64,000 bases of DNA from Hoylesella buccalis ATCC 35310 (GTDB lineage: Bacteria; Bacteroidota; Bacteroidia; Bacteroidales; Bacteroidaceae): NCBI RefSeq assembly GCF_025151385.1, contig NZ_CP102287.1, forward strand, positions 124,001 to 188,000, read 5' to 3'. Below the pieces are notes generated by a model. The model was given only the letters and a program-made list of their open reading frames with translations, was not told the origin of the DNA and did no database searches. Position numbers and translations under genes: made by a program. Positions 19,177 to 29,880 of the stretch are shown in pieces; the stretch's first letter is position 1; each line of letters starts with the position of its first letter.

Positions 19177-19248
19177 CTTCGTCATCCTCTGTTCATCGTC
19201 ACAATAGGCGGTTTGAGGGATGGAATCTCTTGGGTGTCACCCATTCGT

Positions 19249-20925
19249 TTATTTCTTTCCGAGCGACTTGAGCCATTTTAGTGGTTTCTTGATGATGGCT
19301 GAAATGCCACTCTCTGGTTTGGCCTCGGTCTTTGCAGGTTCAAACTTTCTTCTGCCATTGTGTGGGTCTTCGCGTTGCGTTTTACGGTTGTTGTTGGGTT
19401 TTCTGCGACGCTTGTTCTTCGTATTGGCTTGCGGTTGCACCTGTTTGTCTCCAGTTTTGTTGTCAATCGCTTGTCGTTTGTCATTGCGTTGCTTATTACG
19501 TTGCGTTCCAGCTCCGTCAGTGTTGTTTTGCTGTTTACGCCTATTGTTGTTGCGTTTGTTACTCTTTTGGCGATTCTTTGCAGGCTGCTTATCCGCTGTC
19601 TTACTGCGTTCTTGCGCTTGCTTTTCGTTTGTTTGCTCACTTTTGGCATCTACCTCCTTGGGGCGTTGCTCGTTTTTATTCCGACGCGGCTTGCGCTTGT
19701 GTGCCGTTTGGTCACGGTTTTTCCGGCGAACTGATTTGGCAGAAGAGCGTTTGCGCTGTGGCTTTCCATCGGCAGTATAGTCAGGTGCCTCGCCCAGTTC
19801 TTCAGGCAGTTCAACCTTTTCCACCTCTTTTTCAAGGAACTTTTCTATCTGTTGGAAGTAGTAGATGTCGTCTTTGCTAACCAGCGTGATAGCCGCTCCG
19901 TCACGGTCTGCACGGGCTGTACGGCCAATGCGGTGTACATAGTCTTCCGCGTCGTGAGGTACATCGTAATTGATGACCATGGCAATGTCGTCGATGTCAA
20001 TGCCTCTTGACAAAATATCCGTGGCTACAAGCACGTCAATCTGTCCACTCTTGAATTGGAACATCACCTCGTCGCGCTGAGCCTGGTCCAGATCGGAGTG
20101 CATCTCGCCACAATTGATTTTCATGCGTTGCAGTGCCTGGCTCACTTGTTTCACCTTTTGTTTGGCTCCACAGAAGATGATGACGCGCTTCAAGTCACCT
20201 TGTTTGAAGATTTTCTTGATGATGCCCAGCTTCTGAGTCTCATGACATACATAGGCGGTCTGTTTAATTTTCTCGGCTGGTTTGCTCACAGCCAATTTCA
20301 CCTCAACGGGATTTTTAAGCAATGTTCTTGCCAGCTCGTTAATCTTGTCAGGCATTGTTGCCGAGAACATAATGGTCTGGCATGTCTTCGGCAAGCCCTT
20401 AGCAATGGTCATGATGTCTTCCGAAAAGCCCATGTCCAGCATGCGGTCGGCCTCATCCAACACGAAGAAGCTCACTTTGCTCAGGTCTACGTTGCCCAAA
20501 CTCATGTGACTGATGAAGCGACCCGGCGTTGCAATCACCACGTCGGCACCCATGCGGAGGCTTTTCAGTTCCTGGTCGTACCGGTTTCCATCGTTCCCGC
20601 CATACACAGCCACGCTGCTTACGCCTTGCAGATAATAGCCAAAGCCCTGCATGGCCTGGTCTATTTGCTGGGCTAGTTCGCGCGTTGGCGACATAATAAG
20701 GCAGTTGATGGCATCTTCTGGGTAGTTTCCACTGTCTATCTTGCTCATGATGGGCAGCAGGTAAGCTGCCGTCTTTCCGGTTCCGGTCTGTGCCACACCC
20801 AGCACGTCACGTCCTTTAAGTATTTCGGGTATACACTTTTCTTGTACGGGTGTGCAAGTGTCAAAGCGCATGTCGTATAATGCGTCTAATACATTATTGT
20901 TTAATTCTAATTCTTCAAACTTCAT
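19249..20925 (-). CDS. DEAD-box ATP-dependent RNA helicase (RhlE-like)
   Basis: A 558-residue protein with the full DEAD-box set: Q motif (CTPVQEKCIP), motif I AQTGTGKT near residue 44, PTRELA, DEAD, SAT, and motif VI HRIGRTAR near residue 330. Residues from about 385 onward form a long tail of Lys, Arg, Asn and Gln with low complexity, likely a nonspecific RNA-binding tail. Such enzymes remodel structured RNA or ribosome precursors. It is monocistronic. Confidence 0.93.
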   Translation of the reverse strand: MKFEELELNNNVLDALYDMRFDTCTPVQEKCIPEILKGRDVLGVAQTGTGKTAAYLLPIMSKIDSGNYPEDAINCLIMSPTRELAQQIDQAMQGFGYYLQGVSSVAVYGGNDGNRYDQELKSLRMGADVVIATPGRFISHMSLGNVDLSKVSFFVLDEADRMLDMGFSEDIMTIAKGLPKTCQTIMFSATMPDKINELARTLLKNPVEVKLAVSKPAEKIKQTAYVCHETQKLGIIKKIFKQGDLKRVIIFCGAKQKVKQVSQALQRMKINCGEMHSDLDQAQRDEVMFQFKSGQIDVLVATDILSRGIDIDDIAMVINYDVPHDAEDYVHRIGRTARADRDGAAITLVSKDDIYYFQQIEKFLEKEVEKVELPEELGEAPDYTADGKPQRKRSSAKSVRRKNRDQTAHKRKPRRNKNEQRPKEVDAKSEQTNEKQAQERSKTADKQPAKNRQKSNKRNNNRRKQQNNTDGAGTQRNKQRNDKRQAIDNKTGDKQVQPQANTKNKRRRKPNNNRKTQREDPHNGRRKFEPAKTEAKPESGISAIIKKPLKWLKSLGKK

Positions 20926-21056
20926 TTTTTCTGATTTTCAATTTGTCCTTTGTCATTCACATGATTCTTGGTGAATGCAAGACGGTTCATTTCTTTGTGT
21001 AGATTCGCCGTGCCAAGGGCGCATGTCATGTTATCGCTCACTCACTTTTATCCTCA

Positions 21057-22289
21057 TCAATTCGGTGCATTGCGGTAACAGAAGTAGGCCACCAAGGCAA
21101 AAATAATGTTCGGTATCCACGCTGCCAAGATGGGAGGTGCGTTGGCATTGATGGCGAAGGTGGCCGAAACGGTTTGCAGCATGATGTACAAAGAGCTCAG
21201 TGCCAGCCCCAAACCGAGGTACAGTCCCATGCCTCCTTTTCGCTTCCTGGCCGACAATGAAAAACCGATGATGGTGAGGATGAACGACGCAAACGACGAG
21301 GCGATGCGCTTGTGGTACTCCACTTGGTATTGTACCACGTTGCTCGATCCTCTGTCCACCTGCTTGGTGATGTAATCTTTCAGTTCCGGACTGGTAAACG
21401 TTTCTTGCTGTCCCTTGGAGTACACCAGATCGGTTGGCTCCATCTGGATGAGGGTGTCAAGGTCGGCTCCACTGGTGATGTGTTCACGAAGACCCTTTAG
21501 TTGTCTGATTTTCCATCCGGTTACGTTCCAGTGATACTTCGAATCGGCAATGGTGTCGTACTGAATTTCCATCGCTGTCATGTGGCTCACCAACTTCTTG
21601 TTTTCAAACTTGTCCAACGAGAAGCCATATCCGCGCTTGGTCTTGTTGTCGTAGTGCTGTATGTAGGCAATGACTCCTTTGCCCACTTGCAGCTGAACGT
21701 TGTCGGCAGCTGTTCGTTTCTTGCTGTTTCGGTACATGCTCTCAAAGTTCTGCCGTATCACGGTGCCGTGCGGAATGACGTAAGCACTGAGGTAATAAGA
21801 CAGTGATGCGATGAGCACGCACGAGAGCATGTAGGGCCGCATCAGTCGCTTGAACGAGATGCCCGATGCCAACATGGCGATAATCTCCGAGTTGCCGGCC
21901 AGCTTGGAGGTGAAGAAAATCACCGCAATGAACACGAACAGCGGACTGAACAGGTTGGAGTAATACGGGATGAAGTTGGCATAAAAGTCAAAGATGATGG
22001 CTCTTGCCGGCGCATGGTATTCAGTAAACTTTGACAAGTTCTCGTTGAAGTCGAACACAATGGCGATGGCAATAATCAGCGCGATGGAGTAGATGTACGT
22101 TCCAATGAATTTCTTGATGATGTACCAGTCTATCCTTCGGATGTACTTGTTTGGGTTCAGAATGCGCAAAAAACTCAGTTTTCTGCCCAGCCATGCCATC
22201 CATAGGGTGAGCCATGCAAAGTGCCGTCTCATCCATCTGCCTGCCTTGAGCAATCGCCGGTGTCGTCTGCGGGTCTTGAAACTCTTCAT
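21057..22289 (-). CDS. LptF/LptG-family permease
   Basis: A 410-residue protein with a basic N-terminus, one group of membrane helices (about 60-180), a periplasmic jellyroll-type domain (about 190-320) and three C-terminal helices ending at FCYRNAPN. This is the YjgP/YjgQ layout of the LPS export permeases that work with LptB to extract lipopolysaccharide from the inner membrane. It lies 6 bases after tgt, so it forms an operon with tgt and lon. Confidence 0.9.
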   Translation of the reverse strand: MKSFKTRRRHRRLLKAGRWMRRHFAWLTLWMAWLGRKLSFLRILNPNKYIRRIDWYIIKKFIGTYIYSIALIIAIAIVFDFNENLSKFTEYHAPARAIIFDFYANFIPYYSNLFSPLFVFIAVIFFTSKLAGNSEIIAMLASGISFKRLMRPYMLSCVLIASLSYYLSAYVIPHGTVIRQNFESMYRNSKKRTAADNVQLQVGKGVIAYIQHYDNKTKRGYGFSLDKFENKKLVSHMTAMEIQYDTIADSKYHWNVTGWKIRQLKGLREHITSGADLDTLIQMEPTDLVYSKGQQETFTSPELKDYITKQVDRGSSNVVQYQVEYHKRIASSFASFILTIIGFSLSARKRKGGMGLYLGLGLALSSLYIMLQTVSATFAINANAPPILAAWIPNIIFALVAYFCYRNAPN

Positions 22290-22295
22290 CTCGTC

Positions 22296-23423
22296 TTAAA
22301 TTCTTCGTCCTAACTGCTCGATGATGCCCCGCTTCCATGTGCTGAAGTCGCCTTGCTGGATGTGCTTGCGCGCATCGGTCACCAACCTAAGATAGAAGGC
22401 CAGATTGTGAATGGACGCTATCTGCAGTGCCAAATACTCCTTTGCCTTGAACAAATGGTGCAGGTAGGCCTTGGTACAAAGCTGGTCGGTGTCGCATCCG
22501 TTGGGATCAATGGGGGTGAAATCGTTTTCCCATTTCTTGTTGCGCATGTTCATGGTGCCCTCGTAGGTAAACAGCATGGCGTTGCGTCCGTTGCGGGTAG
22601 GCATTACGCAGTCGAACATGTCGACGCCCCGCTCGATGCCTTCAAGAATGTTCTGTGGCGTGCCCACGCCCATGAGGTAGCGTGGCTTGTCTTTCGGCAA
22701 AATGGCGTTCACCACCTCAATCATCTCGTACATCACCTCCGTGGGTTCTCCTACGGCCAGGCCACCGATGGCGTTGCCGTCTGCTCCTTTATCTGCAATG
22801 TATTTTGCCGATTCTTCCCGAAGATCCTTGTACGCCGCTCCCTGCACGATGGGAAAGAGGCACTGGTCGTAACCATACAGCGGCTGCGTTTCGTTGAACC
22901 GCTTGATGCAACGATCCAGCCAGCGGTGTGTCATGACCAAACTTGTCTTGGCGTATTGGTAGTCGCAGTCGCCGGGCGGGCATTCATCAAACGCCATCAT
23001 GATGTCGGCGCCGATGATGCGCTCGGTGTCCATCACGCTTTCGGGCGAGAAGAAATGCTTGGAACCGTCAATGTGCGACCGAAATTCGCAACCCTCCTCA
23101 CGCAGTTTGCGGATACCGGTGAGCGAGAACACTTGAAACCCTCCCGAGTCGGTCAGGATGGGGCGATCCCAGCCATTGAACTTGTGCAATCCTCCTGCGG
23201 CCTTCAGTATGTCCAGTCCCGGTCGGAGGTACAGGTGATACGTGTTGCCCAGAATGATTTGCGCGTTGATTTGCTCTTTCAGTTCCCTGAAATGCACGGC
23301 TTTTACCGTTCCAGCCGTACCCACAGGCATGAAGATAGGTGTCTTAATCTGCCCGTGCGCCGTGGTAATCAGGCCTGCCCGTGCGTCCGATGATGGGTCT
23401 GTATGTTGCAGTTCAAATGTCAT
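22296..23423 (-). CDS. tgt: Queuine/preQ1 tRNA-guanine transglycosylase
   Basis: This 375-residue enzyme swaps guanine 34 of certain tRNAs for preQ1 in queuosine synthesis. Conserved segments include GTAGTVKAV, GNTYHLYLRPG, LTDSGGFQVFSL with the catalytic-region Asp, MAFDECPPG, and GVGTPQNILEGIERGVDMFDCVMPTRNGRN with the nucleophilic Asp. The C-terminal zinc region reads CDTDQLC followed by AYLHHLF, so the usual Cys-x-Cys-x-x-Cys ligand set is not intact. I recall similar loss in related Bacteroidetes enzymes. It sits between lon (12 bases) and the permease gene (6 bases). Confidence 0.95.
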   Translation of the reverse strand: MTFELQHTDPSSDARAGLITTAHGQIKTPIFMPVGTAGTVKAVHFRELKEQINAQIILGNTYHLYLRPGLDILKAAGGLHKFNGWDRPILTDSGGFQVFSLTGIRKLREEGCEFRSHIDGSKHFFSPESVMDTERIIGADIMMAFDECPPGDCDYQYAKTSLVMTHRWLDRCIKRFNETQPLYGYDQCLFPIVQGAAYKDLREESAKYIADKGADGNAIGGLAVGEPTEVMYEMIEVVNAILPKDKPRYLMGVGTPQNILEGIERGVDMFDCVMPTRNGRNAMLFTYEGTMNMRNKKWENDFTPIDPNGCDTDQLCTKAYLHHLFKAKEYLALQIASIHNLAFYLRLVTDARKHIQQGDFSTWKRGIIEQLGRRI

Positions 23424-23435
23424 GTTACCCTCTCT

Positions 23436-25925
23436 TTACAGCAGAACGGTGTGCGGATCGCTGGCGGTCTTGTCGGGAAGTTCCTGGATGGTCAGGTCCA
23501 CAGGATGCTCCACGCGCTCGTTGGTCAGGGCAAAGTCCCATACCTGTTGCACGTTTTCCACATAGTGGAACTCTACTCCCTTGAGGTATTTCTCCGGAAT
23601 CTCGTCAATATCCTTCTTATTCTCCTTGCACATCACGATGTCGGTGATGCCTGCGCGCTTGGCCGCCAGTATCTTCTCCTTGATGCCACCCACGGGCAGA
23701 ACCTTGCCACGGAGGGTGATTTCACCCGTCATGGCCGTGTTCTTGCGCACCTTGCGCTGTGTGAGCGCCGAGGCAATGGATGTGGCGATGGTGATTCCGG
23801 CCGACGGACCGTCCTTCGGTGTGGCTCCTTCCGGCACGTGGATGTGTATGTTCCACTGTTCAAACAGACGGTAGTCGATGTCCAGAGCGTCCACATGCGC
23901 CTTGACATATTCAAGCGCAATCACGGCCGACTCTTTCATCACGTCGCCCAAGTTACCTGTCAAAGTGAGCTTGCCGGGCTTTCCTTTACTCAGCGAGGTC
24001 TCGATGAAGAGAATCTCTCCGCCCACACTGGTCCATGCCAAGCCTGTCACCACGCCGGCATAGTCGTTGCCCTGGTAGATATCGCGATAGAAAGGCGGCT
24101 TGCCCAGCAGCGACTCCAGCTTCTCGGGCGTGATGTCCGTGTAGGTCAGCTCACCGTCCATGGCCTTGTTGAACGCCATCTTCCGCAGGGCCTTGTTGAT
24201 TTGTTTTTCCAGCTGTCGCACGCCGCTTTCACGGGTATATTGCTCGATAATCTTCTCCAGTGATGCCTTGTTGAACTTGATTTTGGGTTCGTTGGTGTCC
24301 AGTCCGGTGTTCTTGAGTTCCCTTGGCACCAGGTGTCGCTTGGCAATCTCAATCTTTTCTTCCGTGATGTAGCCGCTCACCTCGATAATCTCCATACGAT
24401 CCAGCAAAGGACGAGGAATGGTGTTGAGGTCGTTGGCCGTGGCGATGAACATCACATGCGACAGGTCATAGTCTACATCCAGGTAGTTGTCGTGGAAGGC
24501 GTTGTTCTGTTCAGGGTCCAAAACCTCGAGCAATGCCGAGGATGGGTCGCCGTTGATGGTGTTCTGCGTCACCTTGTCAATCTCATCGAGGATGAACACG
24601 GGGTTGGAAGAACCCGCCTTCTGCAAGCTCTTGATGATGCGGCCGGGCATGGCGCCGATATAGGTTCGGCGGTGTCCGCGTATCTCCGATTCGTCGTGTA
24701 CGCCTCCTAACGAGATGCGCACATACTTGCGTTTCATGGCCGAGGCGATGCTCTTACCCAAACTGGTCTTGCCCACGCCCGGCGGTCCGTACAGACACAG
24801 GATGGGCGACTTGAGGTTACCGCGCAATTGCAGCACGGCCATGTATTCCAAAATGCGTTCCTTCACCTTTTCCATGCCATAGTGGTCACGGTCCAAGGTG
24901 CGCTGCGCGCGCTGCAGGTTGAGATTATCAGCCGTGTATTCTCCCCAGGGTAGGTTGACCATGGTTTGCAGGTAATTCAGCTGTACGCTGTACTCCGGAC
25001 TTTGTGGATTGTACATCTCCAGCTTCTCCAGCTCTTTGTAAAAAGTGTCGCGCACCTCGGTCGTCCATTTCTTTTTCTTGGCTTTCGCCTCCAAATCACG
25101 ACGCTCGGGCGAACCCTCACCGTTGCCCAGTTCCTCTTTGATGTTCTTGATTTGCTGTTGCAGGAAGTATTCGCGCTGCTGTTCATCCAGATCCTCACGC
25201 GTTTTCGTGCGAATCTGTTTTTTCAGTTCCAGCAGCTGCATTTCCTTGTTCAGCACTTTCAGCGAAATCATGATGCGCTCGTTCATCGAGTTGGCCTCCA
25301 ACATGCTCATCTTATCCTCGTTGGTGAAAGGCATGTTGGTGCACATGTAGTTGATGCTCAGAATGTTGTTCTGGATGTTGTTCAAGGCAAACTGTGCCTC
25401 GTCGGCGATATCATCGTTCTCTTTGATGTACTCGATGGTTTGCTTGCGAAAGTCCTCTGCGGCCGTTTGGTATTCCTCATCGTTCGGTTCGGGCAATACC
25501 TCTGGGGCAATAGTCGTCAATCCCTGCAAGAAAGGTTTGGTCTTGGTGACCTTTTCCAGCTTGCAGCGTCCCATCGCCTGAATGATGGCCGTGACGTTTT
25601 GTCCGTGTCCCGGCATTTCCAGCACGCGCACCAATCGGGCGTACACACCGTAAGCGTACAAGTCTTTTTGATGCGGTTCTTCCACATCTGCATCTCTTTG
25701 GCAGAATATGGCGAATATGGTATTGGGGGCTTTCTTGGCTTTTTCAATCAGTTTCAGGCTGTTTTCGCGACCAATGAGAATGGGGCAGAGCACGCCGGGA
25801 AACATCACCATGTTGCGTGTTGCTAAGATGGGCACGTCGCCTTCTGTTTCTACATGAAAGAGATTTGAAATATCTCCTTCGAAATCGGCAATCATCTGGA
25901 TAGATGGATTGTTCTTTTTACTCAT
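23436..25925 (-). CDS. lon: Lon ATP-dependent protease
   Basis: An 829-residue protein with N-terminal substrate-binding domain (about 30-240), coiled coil (about 240-300), AAA+ module with Walker [10 protein letters not shown] (near residue 380) and Walker B FILDEIDK, and a C-terminal peptidase domain. The catalytic Ser lies in [10 protein letters not shown] and the Lys in [10 protein letters not shown]. Lon degrades misfolded and regulatory proteins. The start MSKKNNPS at 25925 is preferred over an upstream in-frame Met at 25952, which overlaps a likely -7 box (TAACTTTG on the minus strand, 25950-25957). Confidence 0.96.
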   Translation of the reverse strand: MSKKNNPSIQMIADFEGDISNLFHVETEGDVPILATRNMVMFPGVLCPILIGRENSLKLIEKAKKAPNTIFAIFCQRDADVEEPHQKDLYAYGVYARLVRVLEMPGHGQNVTAIIQAMGRCKLEKVTKTKPFLQGLTTIAPEVLPEPNDEEYQTAAEDFRKQTIEYIKENDDIADEAQFALNNIQNNILSINYMCTNMPFTNEDKMSMLEANSMNERIMISLKVLNKEMQLLELKKQIRTKTREDLDEQQREYFLQQQIKNIKEELGNGEGSPERRDLEAKAKKKKWTTEVRDTFYKELEKLEMYNPQSPEYSVQLNYLQTMVNLPWGEYTADNLNLQRAQRTLDRDHYGMEKVKERILEYMAVLQLRGNLKSPILCLYGPPGVGKTSLGKSIASAMKRKYVRISLGGVHDESEIRGHRRTYIGAMPGRIIKSLQKAGSSNPVFILDEIDKVTQNTINGDPSSALLEVLDPEQNNAFHDNYLDVDYDLSHVMFIATANDLNTIPRPLLDRMEIIEVSGYITEEKIEIAKRHLVPRELKNTGLDTNEPKIKFNKASLEKIIEQYTRESGVRQLEKQINKALRKMAFNKAMDGELTYTDITPEKLESLLGKPPFYRDIYQGNDYAGVVTGLAWTSVGGEILFIETSLSKGKPGKLTLTGNLGDVMKESAVIALEYVKAHVDALDIDYRLFEQWNIHIHVPEGATPKDGPSAGITIATSIASALTQRKVRKNTAMTGEITLRGKVLPVGGIKEKILAAKRAGITDIVMCKENKKDIDEIPEKYLKGVEFHYVENVQQVWDFALTNERVEHPVDLTIQELPDKTASDPHTVLL

Positions 25926-26140
25926 ATTTGTCTTTTCGTTATCGGTGTGCAAAGTTACTACTTTTTATTGACATGAGGGCCTTTGCACCGCTACATTTTA
26001 TATTACTCATGTTTAATATGTGGTAAGATGCAAATATCATGCCAAGTCGTTGGCGGTAGCCCTTGCCATCCTGAATTGATGATGAGTTTGAGGGCGTTAA
26101 ATCAAGCGCATAACATGAACTTTTCAATAGCATAGAGTTT

Positions 26141-26210
26141 GCCGCCAAAAGTCAATGGGATTAGGCATCAAAGTCAATGGGTTTGGGCGGCAAGGTCAAT
26201 GGGTTTGAAA
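26141..26210. repeat. Short tandem repeat of ~22-bp units, copy 1
   Basis: Three imperfect units centred on CAAAGTCAATGGGTTTGG. The array is preceded by CAATAGCATAGAGTTTG, which is matched by CAATAGCATTGAGTTTG before the second array at 31272. The rest of the gap 25958-26330 holds no visible gene. Confidence 0.65.
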
Positions 26211-26330
26211 TTCGTTTTGCAGGTTATTGATAATCAATGTGTTATCAAGGTGGGAGGTTTTTAGATTTTTGACGGTGATTTCCAAACATGAGAACCTCTC
26301 ATTTTCATCTTTTTTGTGTAAATTTGCAGC

Positions 26331-27029
26331 ATGAGTAACGAGTGGTTTCAGTTCAAACAATTTACCATCCGACAAGACCAGTGCGCCATGAAAGTGGGCA
26401 CGGATGGCGTGTTGCTGGGTGCCTGGGCCAAGGGAGGACAGCGCATTCTTGATGTCGGGACGGGCACCGGACTCATTGCTTTGATGATGGCGCAGCGGTA
26501 TGCTGCTTGCTTTGTTGAGGCTTTGGAGATTGACCGTGACGCCTGTCGGCAGGCAAAAGTCAATGTAGAGGCATCCCCATTTGCCGATAGGGTGAGGGTT
26601 CGGGAGGTGGCTTTGCAGCAGTTTGAATCGGTAAAACAATTTGACAGCATCGTTTCTAATCCACCTTACTTCGTAGAAGGTCTTCGCAGTCCGGATGCGA
26701 AGCGTTCCATGGCTCGGCACAGTGACACGCTTCCCTATGAAGCATTGTGCCAATCAGCCTACCGATTGCTTGCCAATGAGGGCGAAATGAGTGTGGTGCT
26801 GCCAGTTGAATCGGTTGAGAAATTCAGTACTTCAGCCGTGATTGCGGGATTTTATCTTCGAAAAAAATATTTGATAAAGACGGTTGCCCGCAAATCGCCT
26901 AAACGCTGTTTGATGGCATGGGTGAAGCGTCGTCCCGAAATGTTGGATGAGCAGACGCTGACACTGTTTGACGATGCGGGAGAAATGTCAGAATGGTATG
27001 CGAAATTAATGAACAATTTTTATTTGTAA
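26331..27029 (+). CDS. trmN6: tRNA1(Val) adenine-N6-methyltransferase (TrmN6/YfiC-like)
   Basis: A 232-residue SAM-dependent methyltransferase. It has a glycine-rich motif I (ILDVGTGTGLIALMMAQR, about 37-54), an acidic motif II (VEALEIDRDA) and the NPPY catalytic motif in SIVSNPPYFVEG (near residue 108). This combination is that of the enzyme that methylates A37 of tRNA1(Val). Length equals that of YfiC-type proteins. Other N6-adenine methyltransferases cannot be excluded. It is monocistronic and converges with the lipid kinase gene. Confidence 0.85.
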   Translation: MSNEWFQFKQFTIRQDQCAMKVGTDGVLLGAWAKGGQRILDVGTGTGLIALMMAQRYAACFVEALEIDRDACRQAKVNVEASPFADRVRVREVALQQFESVKQFDSIVSNPPYFVEGLRSPDAKRSMARHSDTLPYEALCQSAYRLLANEGEMSVVLPVESVEKFSTSAVIAGFYLRKKYLIKTVARKSPKRCLMAWVKRRPEMLDEQTLTLFDDAGEMSEWYAKLMNNFYL

Positions 27030-27085
27030 AGAACGACTGTGACAGAACGGAGGCGCATGCCATACTTTAGTCATTTGAAACAAAA

Positions 27086-27113
27086 ACGGCATCAGCCTGC
27101 GGGTTGATGCCGT
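27086..27113 (-). terminator. Terminator of the lipid kinase gene
   Basis: ACGGCATCA / TGATGCCGT stem-loop. On the minus strand it is followed by TTTTTG, placing it 55 bases past the stop of the leftward kinase gene. The opposite flank has no T-run. Confidence 0.65.
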
Positions 27114-27168
27114 GTTGGTTGGATGGCGTTCATGAGCATGTGGCCATGGTAACGGCCGCATGTGGCCA

Positions 27169-28194
27169 TCATAGGTTTAATTTCTTCTGCAACACTTTGC
27201 TTAAGGCCTGTATGTGGCGCGTCTGTTTGGAGATGTCTTCGCGTACCACGTTGATTTCGTTGAACAGCTCGGCAGCGGCACTCTGAATGGCGTTTGGCTG
27301 TCGTTGACTCTTGTCAGCATCGGGGTTGATGATGATTTTGATACCCTTTTCCACCAGTTCGATGTCAATGTCTCTGCCCGTCATCACTGGGTCGCCATCG
27401 TAATGGATTACCCCTGGCTTGCTACGGTGTATGTGGAGTTTCTTTGAGGTGAAAGTCTTAATCTTGGAATTCTTATCCAACGTTTTGTTGAACATGTCGA
27501 TGCTGATTTGTGGAGCCTCGATAATATCGAAGGGTTCCATGATAATCACATCCATCAGTCCGTCGCTCATCGATGCCTGTGGCGCGATGAAGGCATTGTT
27601 GCCATATTGCGATGCGTTGGCACAAGAGATGAGAAAGGCTTTGTATTTGCTCACACCATTCTCGGTGGTGATTTCGTAAGTCTCAGGTTTGTATTTGAGG
27701 CCTTCTTCCAATACCTTCTGAACATAGGTGATGGGACCGCGCTTTCCGCACTCAGCAAACTTCTGACTGACATAGGCATCGAATCCCATGCCGCAGGTAC
27801 AGAAGAACGGGTAGCCGTTGATGATGCCGTAGTCGAAGTCATGGATGACGCATTTGTTGATGATTTCGATGGACTTCTTCACACTCATGGGAATGAGCAT
27901 GTGGCGCGCCAGTCCATTACCTGAACCGCAGGGGATGATGCCCAGTGCCGTGTCTGAATGCACAATGGCGCGCGCCACCTCATTGATAGTGCCATCACCA
28001 CCCACAGCCACGACAATATCCACATGAGAATCTTTGGCTTCAGTAGCCAATTCGGAGGCATGACCGGCATGATTGGTCGTAATGATTTCGTACTCAAACT
28101 GCTCATGGTCGAGCTTTGCGTCAATCATTTTGGGTATGCCGTCCTTGTCACTGGTTCCCGATATGGGGTTCATGATGAATCTTATCTTCTTCAT
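27169..28194 (-). CDS. Diacylglycerol/sphingosine-kinase-family lipid kinase
   Basis: A 341-residue YegS/DgkB-type kinase: N-terminal nucleotide-binding domain with MNPISGT, the signature VVAVGGDGTINEVA (about 60-73) and IPCGSGNGLARH. The C-terminal beta-sandwich has GMGFDAYVSQKF and DGLMDVIIM. It phosphorylates a membrane lipid hydroxyl. It is divergent from spt, so the lipid may be a diacylglycerol or a sphingoid product; that link is inference. A 40-residue polar tail extends past the usual end. A -7 box TACATTTG (minus strand) lies at 28264-28271. Confidence 0.88.
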   Translation of the reverse strand: MKKIRFIMNPISGTSDKDGIPKMIDAKLDHEQFEYEIITTNHAGHASELATEAKDSHVDIVVAVGGDGTINEVARAIVHSDTALGIIPCGSGNGLARHMLIPMSVKKSIEIINKCVIHDFDYGIINGYPFFCTCGMGFDAYVSQKFAECGKRGPITYVQKVLEEGLKYKPETYEITTENGVSKYKAFLISCANASQYGNNAFIAPQASMSDGLMDVIIMEPFDIIEAPQISIDMFNKTLDKNSKIKTFTSKKLHIHRSKPGVIHYDGDPVMTGRDIDIELVEKGIKIIINPDADKSQRQPNAIQSAAAELFNEINVVREDISKQTRHIQALSKVLQKKLNL

Positions 28195-28365
28195 CTTGTG
28201 TATTGTCTGTTATTTTAACGCTGTTGTTCCGAAAGACTTTTTCATTCATGCGAACATGATTCGCAAATGTACGACAATTCCAGTGATATATCCATTTAAA
28301 TCTGGTAAAAAACTTAAATTTGGCGTTTTTAGTTGAGAAAGGAACAATTTATGTTATTATTTTTA

Positions 28366-28373
28366 TATCTTTG
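28366..28373 (+). promoter_or_regulatory. Likely -7 box of the spt promoter
   Basis: TATCTTTG at 28366-28373 is followed by GC. Only a weak TTT-type -33 element is seen around 28348. The spt start codon is 45 bases downstream. Confidence 0.4.
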
Positions 28374-28417
28374 CAGCCTATATTATTCATTATGGGTGGG
28401 ACACCTATTTAAATATA

Positions 28418-29608
28418 ATGGGACAATTACAAGAAAGATACAAGAATTATCGAGATCCTCAGAAATACATGGATGCTGGCGTGTATCCTTATTTCAGGGA
28501 AATAACCAGTAAACAAGGAACGGAAGTAGAGATGGGCGGACATCGAGTGTTGATGTTTGGCTCTAACGCTTATACTGGATTGACGGGCGATGAACGTGTC
28601 ATCCGTGCGGCCAAGGAGGCCTTGGATAAATATGGTTCGGGCTGTGCAGGAAGCCGATTCCTCAATGGTACGCTTGATCTGCATGTGCAATTGGAGAAAG
28701 AATTGGCCACCTTCGTGGGGAAAGATGAAACACTGTGTTTCCCTACGGGGTTCTCTGTTAATCAAGGTGTGTTGGCCATGGTGGTGGGTCGCAACGACTA
28801 TATCATCTGTGATGACCGTGACCATGCCAGCATTGTGGATGGACGTCGCTTGTCGTTTGCCACCCAACTGCGCTATAAGCATAACGACATGGCCGACTTG
28901 GAACGGTTGTTGCAAAAGCTTCCTTACGATGCTGTAAAGCTGATTGTGGTGGATGGAGTGTTCTCTATGGAGGGAGATTTGGCCAATTTGCCCGCTATTG
29001 TTGAATTGAAACGCAAGTATAATTGTTCCATCATGGTTGATGAGGCGCACGGATTGGGAGTCTTTGGCCGTCAAGGACGTGGTGTTTGTGACCATTTTGG
29101 ATTGACCCACGAGGTTGACCTCATCATGGGAACCTTCTCAAAGAGTTTGGCTTCTATCGGCGGCTTCATCGCATCGGACAGCGACACCGTCAACTATCTG
29201 CGCCATACCTGTCGCACCTATATATTTAGTGCATCCGATACGCCTGCCGCAACAGCTGCCGCACGCGAAGCCCTGCGTATCATTCAGGCTGAACCAGAGC
29301 GGATAGAGCATCTTTGGCAAGTCACTCGCTATGCCTTGAAACGCTTTAAGGAAGAAGGTTTTGAGATTGGTGAAACGGAGAGTCCGATTATTCCTCTGTA
29401 TGTGAGAGATATTGATAAGACCTTTATGGTGACCAAGTTGGCTTTTGACAACGGTGTGTTCATCAACCCTGTGATACCTCCAGCCTGTGCACCGCAAGAC
29501 ACATTGGTTCGTTTTGCACTGATGGCTACACATACTGAAGAACAAGTAGAGCGGGGTGTTCAGGCGTTGAAAAAAGTGTTTGTGGACCAAGGTATCATCA
29601 AGAAGTAG
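28418..29608 (+). CDS. spt: Serine palmitoyltransferase
   Basis: A 396-residue pyridoxal-phosphate enzyme of the alpha-oxoamine synthase family. It condenses serine with a fatty acyl thioester to start sphingolipid synthesis, a hallmark of Bacteroidales. Visible features are NAYTGLTGDERV, GSGCAGSRFLNGT, the cofactor-stacking region around DRDHASIVDGRR, VDEAHGLGVFG and the Schiff-base Lys in TFSKSLASIGG (about residue 240). KBL or BioF are alternatives, but the length and N-terminus with YPYFREI favour Spt. It is monocistronic with a terminator shortly after. Confidence 0.9.
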   Translation: MGQLQERYKNYRDPQKYMDAGVYPYFREITSKQGTEVEMGGHRVLMFGSNAYTGLTGDERVIRAAKEALDKYGSGCAGSRFLNGTLDLHVQLEKELATFVGKDETLCFPTGFSVNQGVLAMVVGRNDYIICDDRDHASIVDGRRLSFATQLRYKHNDMADLERLLQKLPYDAVKLIVVDGVFSMEGDLANLPAIVELKRKYNCSIMVDEAHGLGVFGRQGRGVCDHFGLTHEVDLIMGTFSKSLASIGGFIASDSDTVNYLRHTCRTYIFSASDTPAATAAAREALRIIQAEPERIEHLWQVTRYALKRFKEEGFEIGETESPIIPLYVRDIDKTFMVTKLAFDNGVFINPVIPPACAPQDTLVRFALMATHTEEQVERGVQALKKVFVDQGIIKK

Positions 29609-29628
29609 CACTTTTGCACCAAAATAAT

Positions 29629-29661
29629 AACAGGGAAAGTAGATCATGCTTTCCCTGTTTT
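29629..29661 (+). terminator. Intrinsic terminator of spt
   Basis: AACAGGGAAAG / CTTTCCCTGTT stem with a 9-base loop, followed by TT. It lies about 20 bases after the spt stop. Confidence 0.75.
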
Positions 29662-29821
29662 GGTTTACAGAGATTGATTGTAGCGTGCATGAGCCGTGTT
29701 AATAAACAATGTGTCGGGAACGTTCATTCTCAGAATTGTCACATTAATGACGCTAACAAGCGCAAAATTCCTTATGATTCATGCGTTCGTGAGCACTTTA
29801 TGAAATAATTGTTTAAAAAAT

Positions 29822-29852
29822 TTTGGGAATATAAAAATATATCTTACCTTTG
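29822..29852 (+). promoter_or_regulatory. Promoter of tRNA-Pro
   Basis: TTTG at 29822-29825 and TACCTTTG at 29845-29852 are separated by 19 bases, an exact fit to the Bacteroidetes consensus. The tRNA begins 28 bases after the -7 box. Confidence 0.7.
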
Positions 29853-29880
29853 CACTCGCAATTCAACAATGAACTGCAAG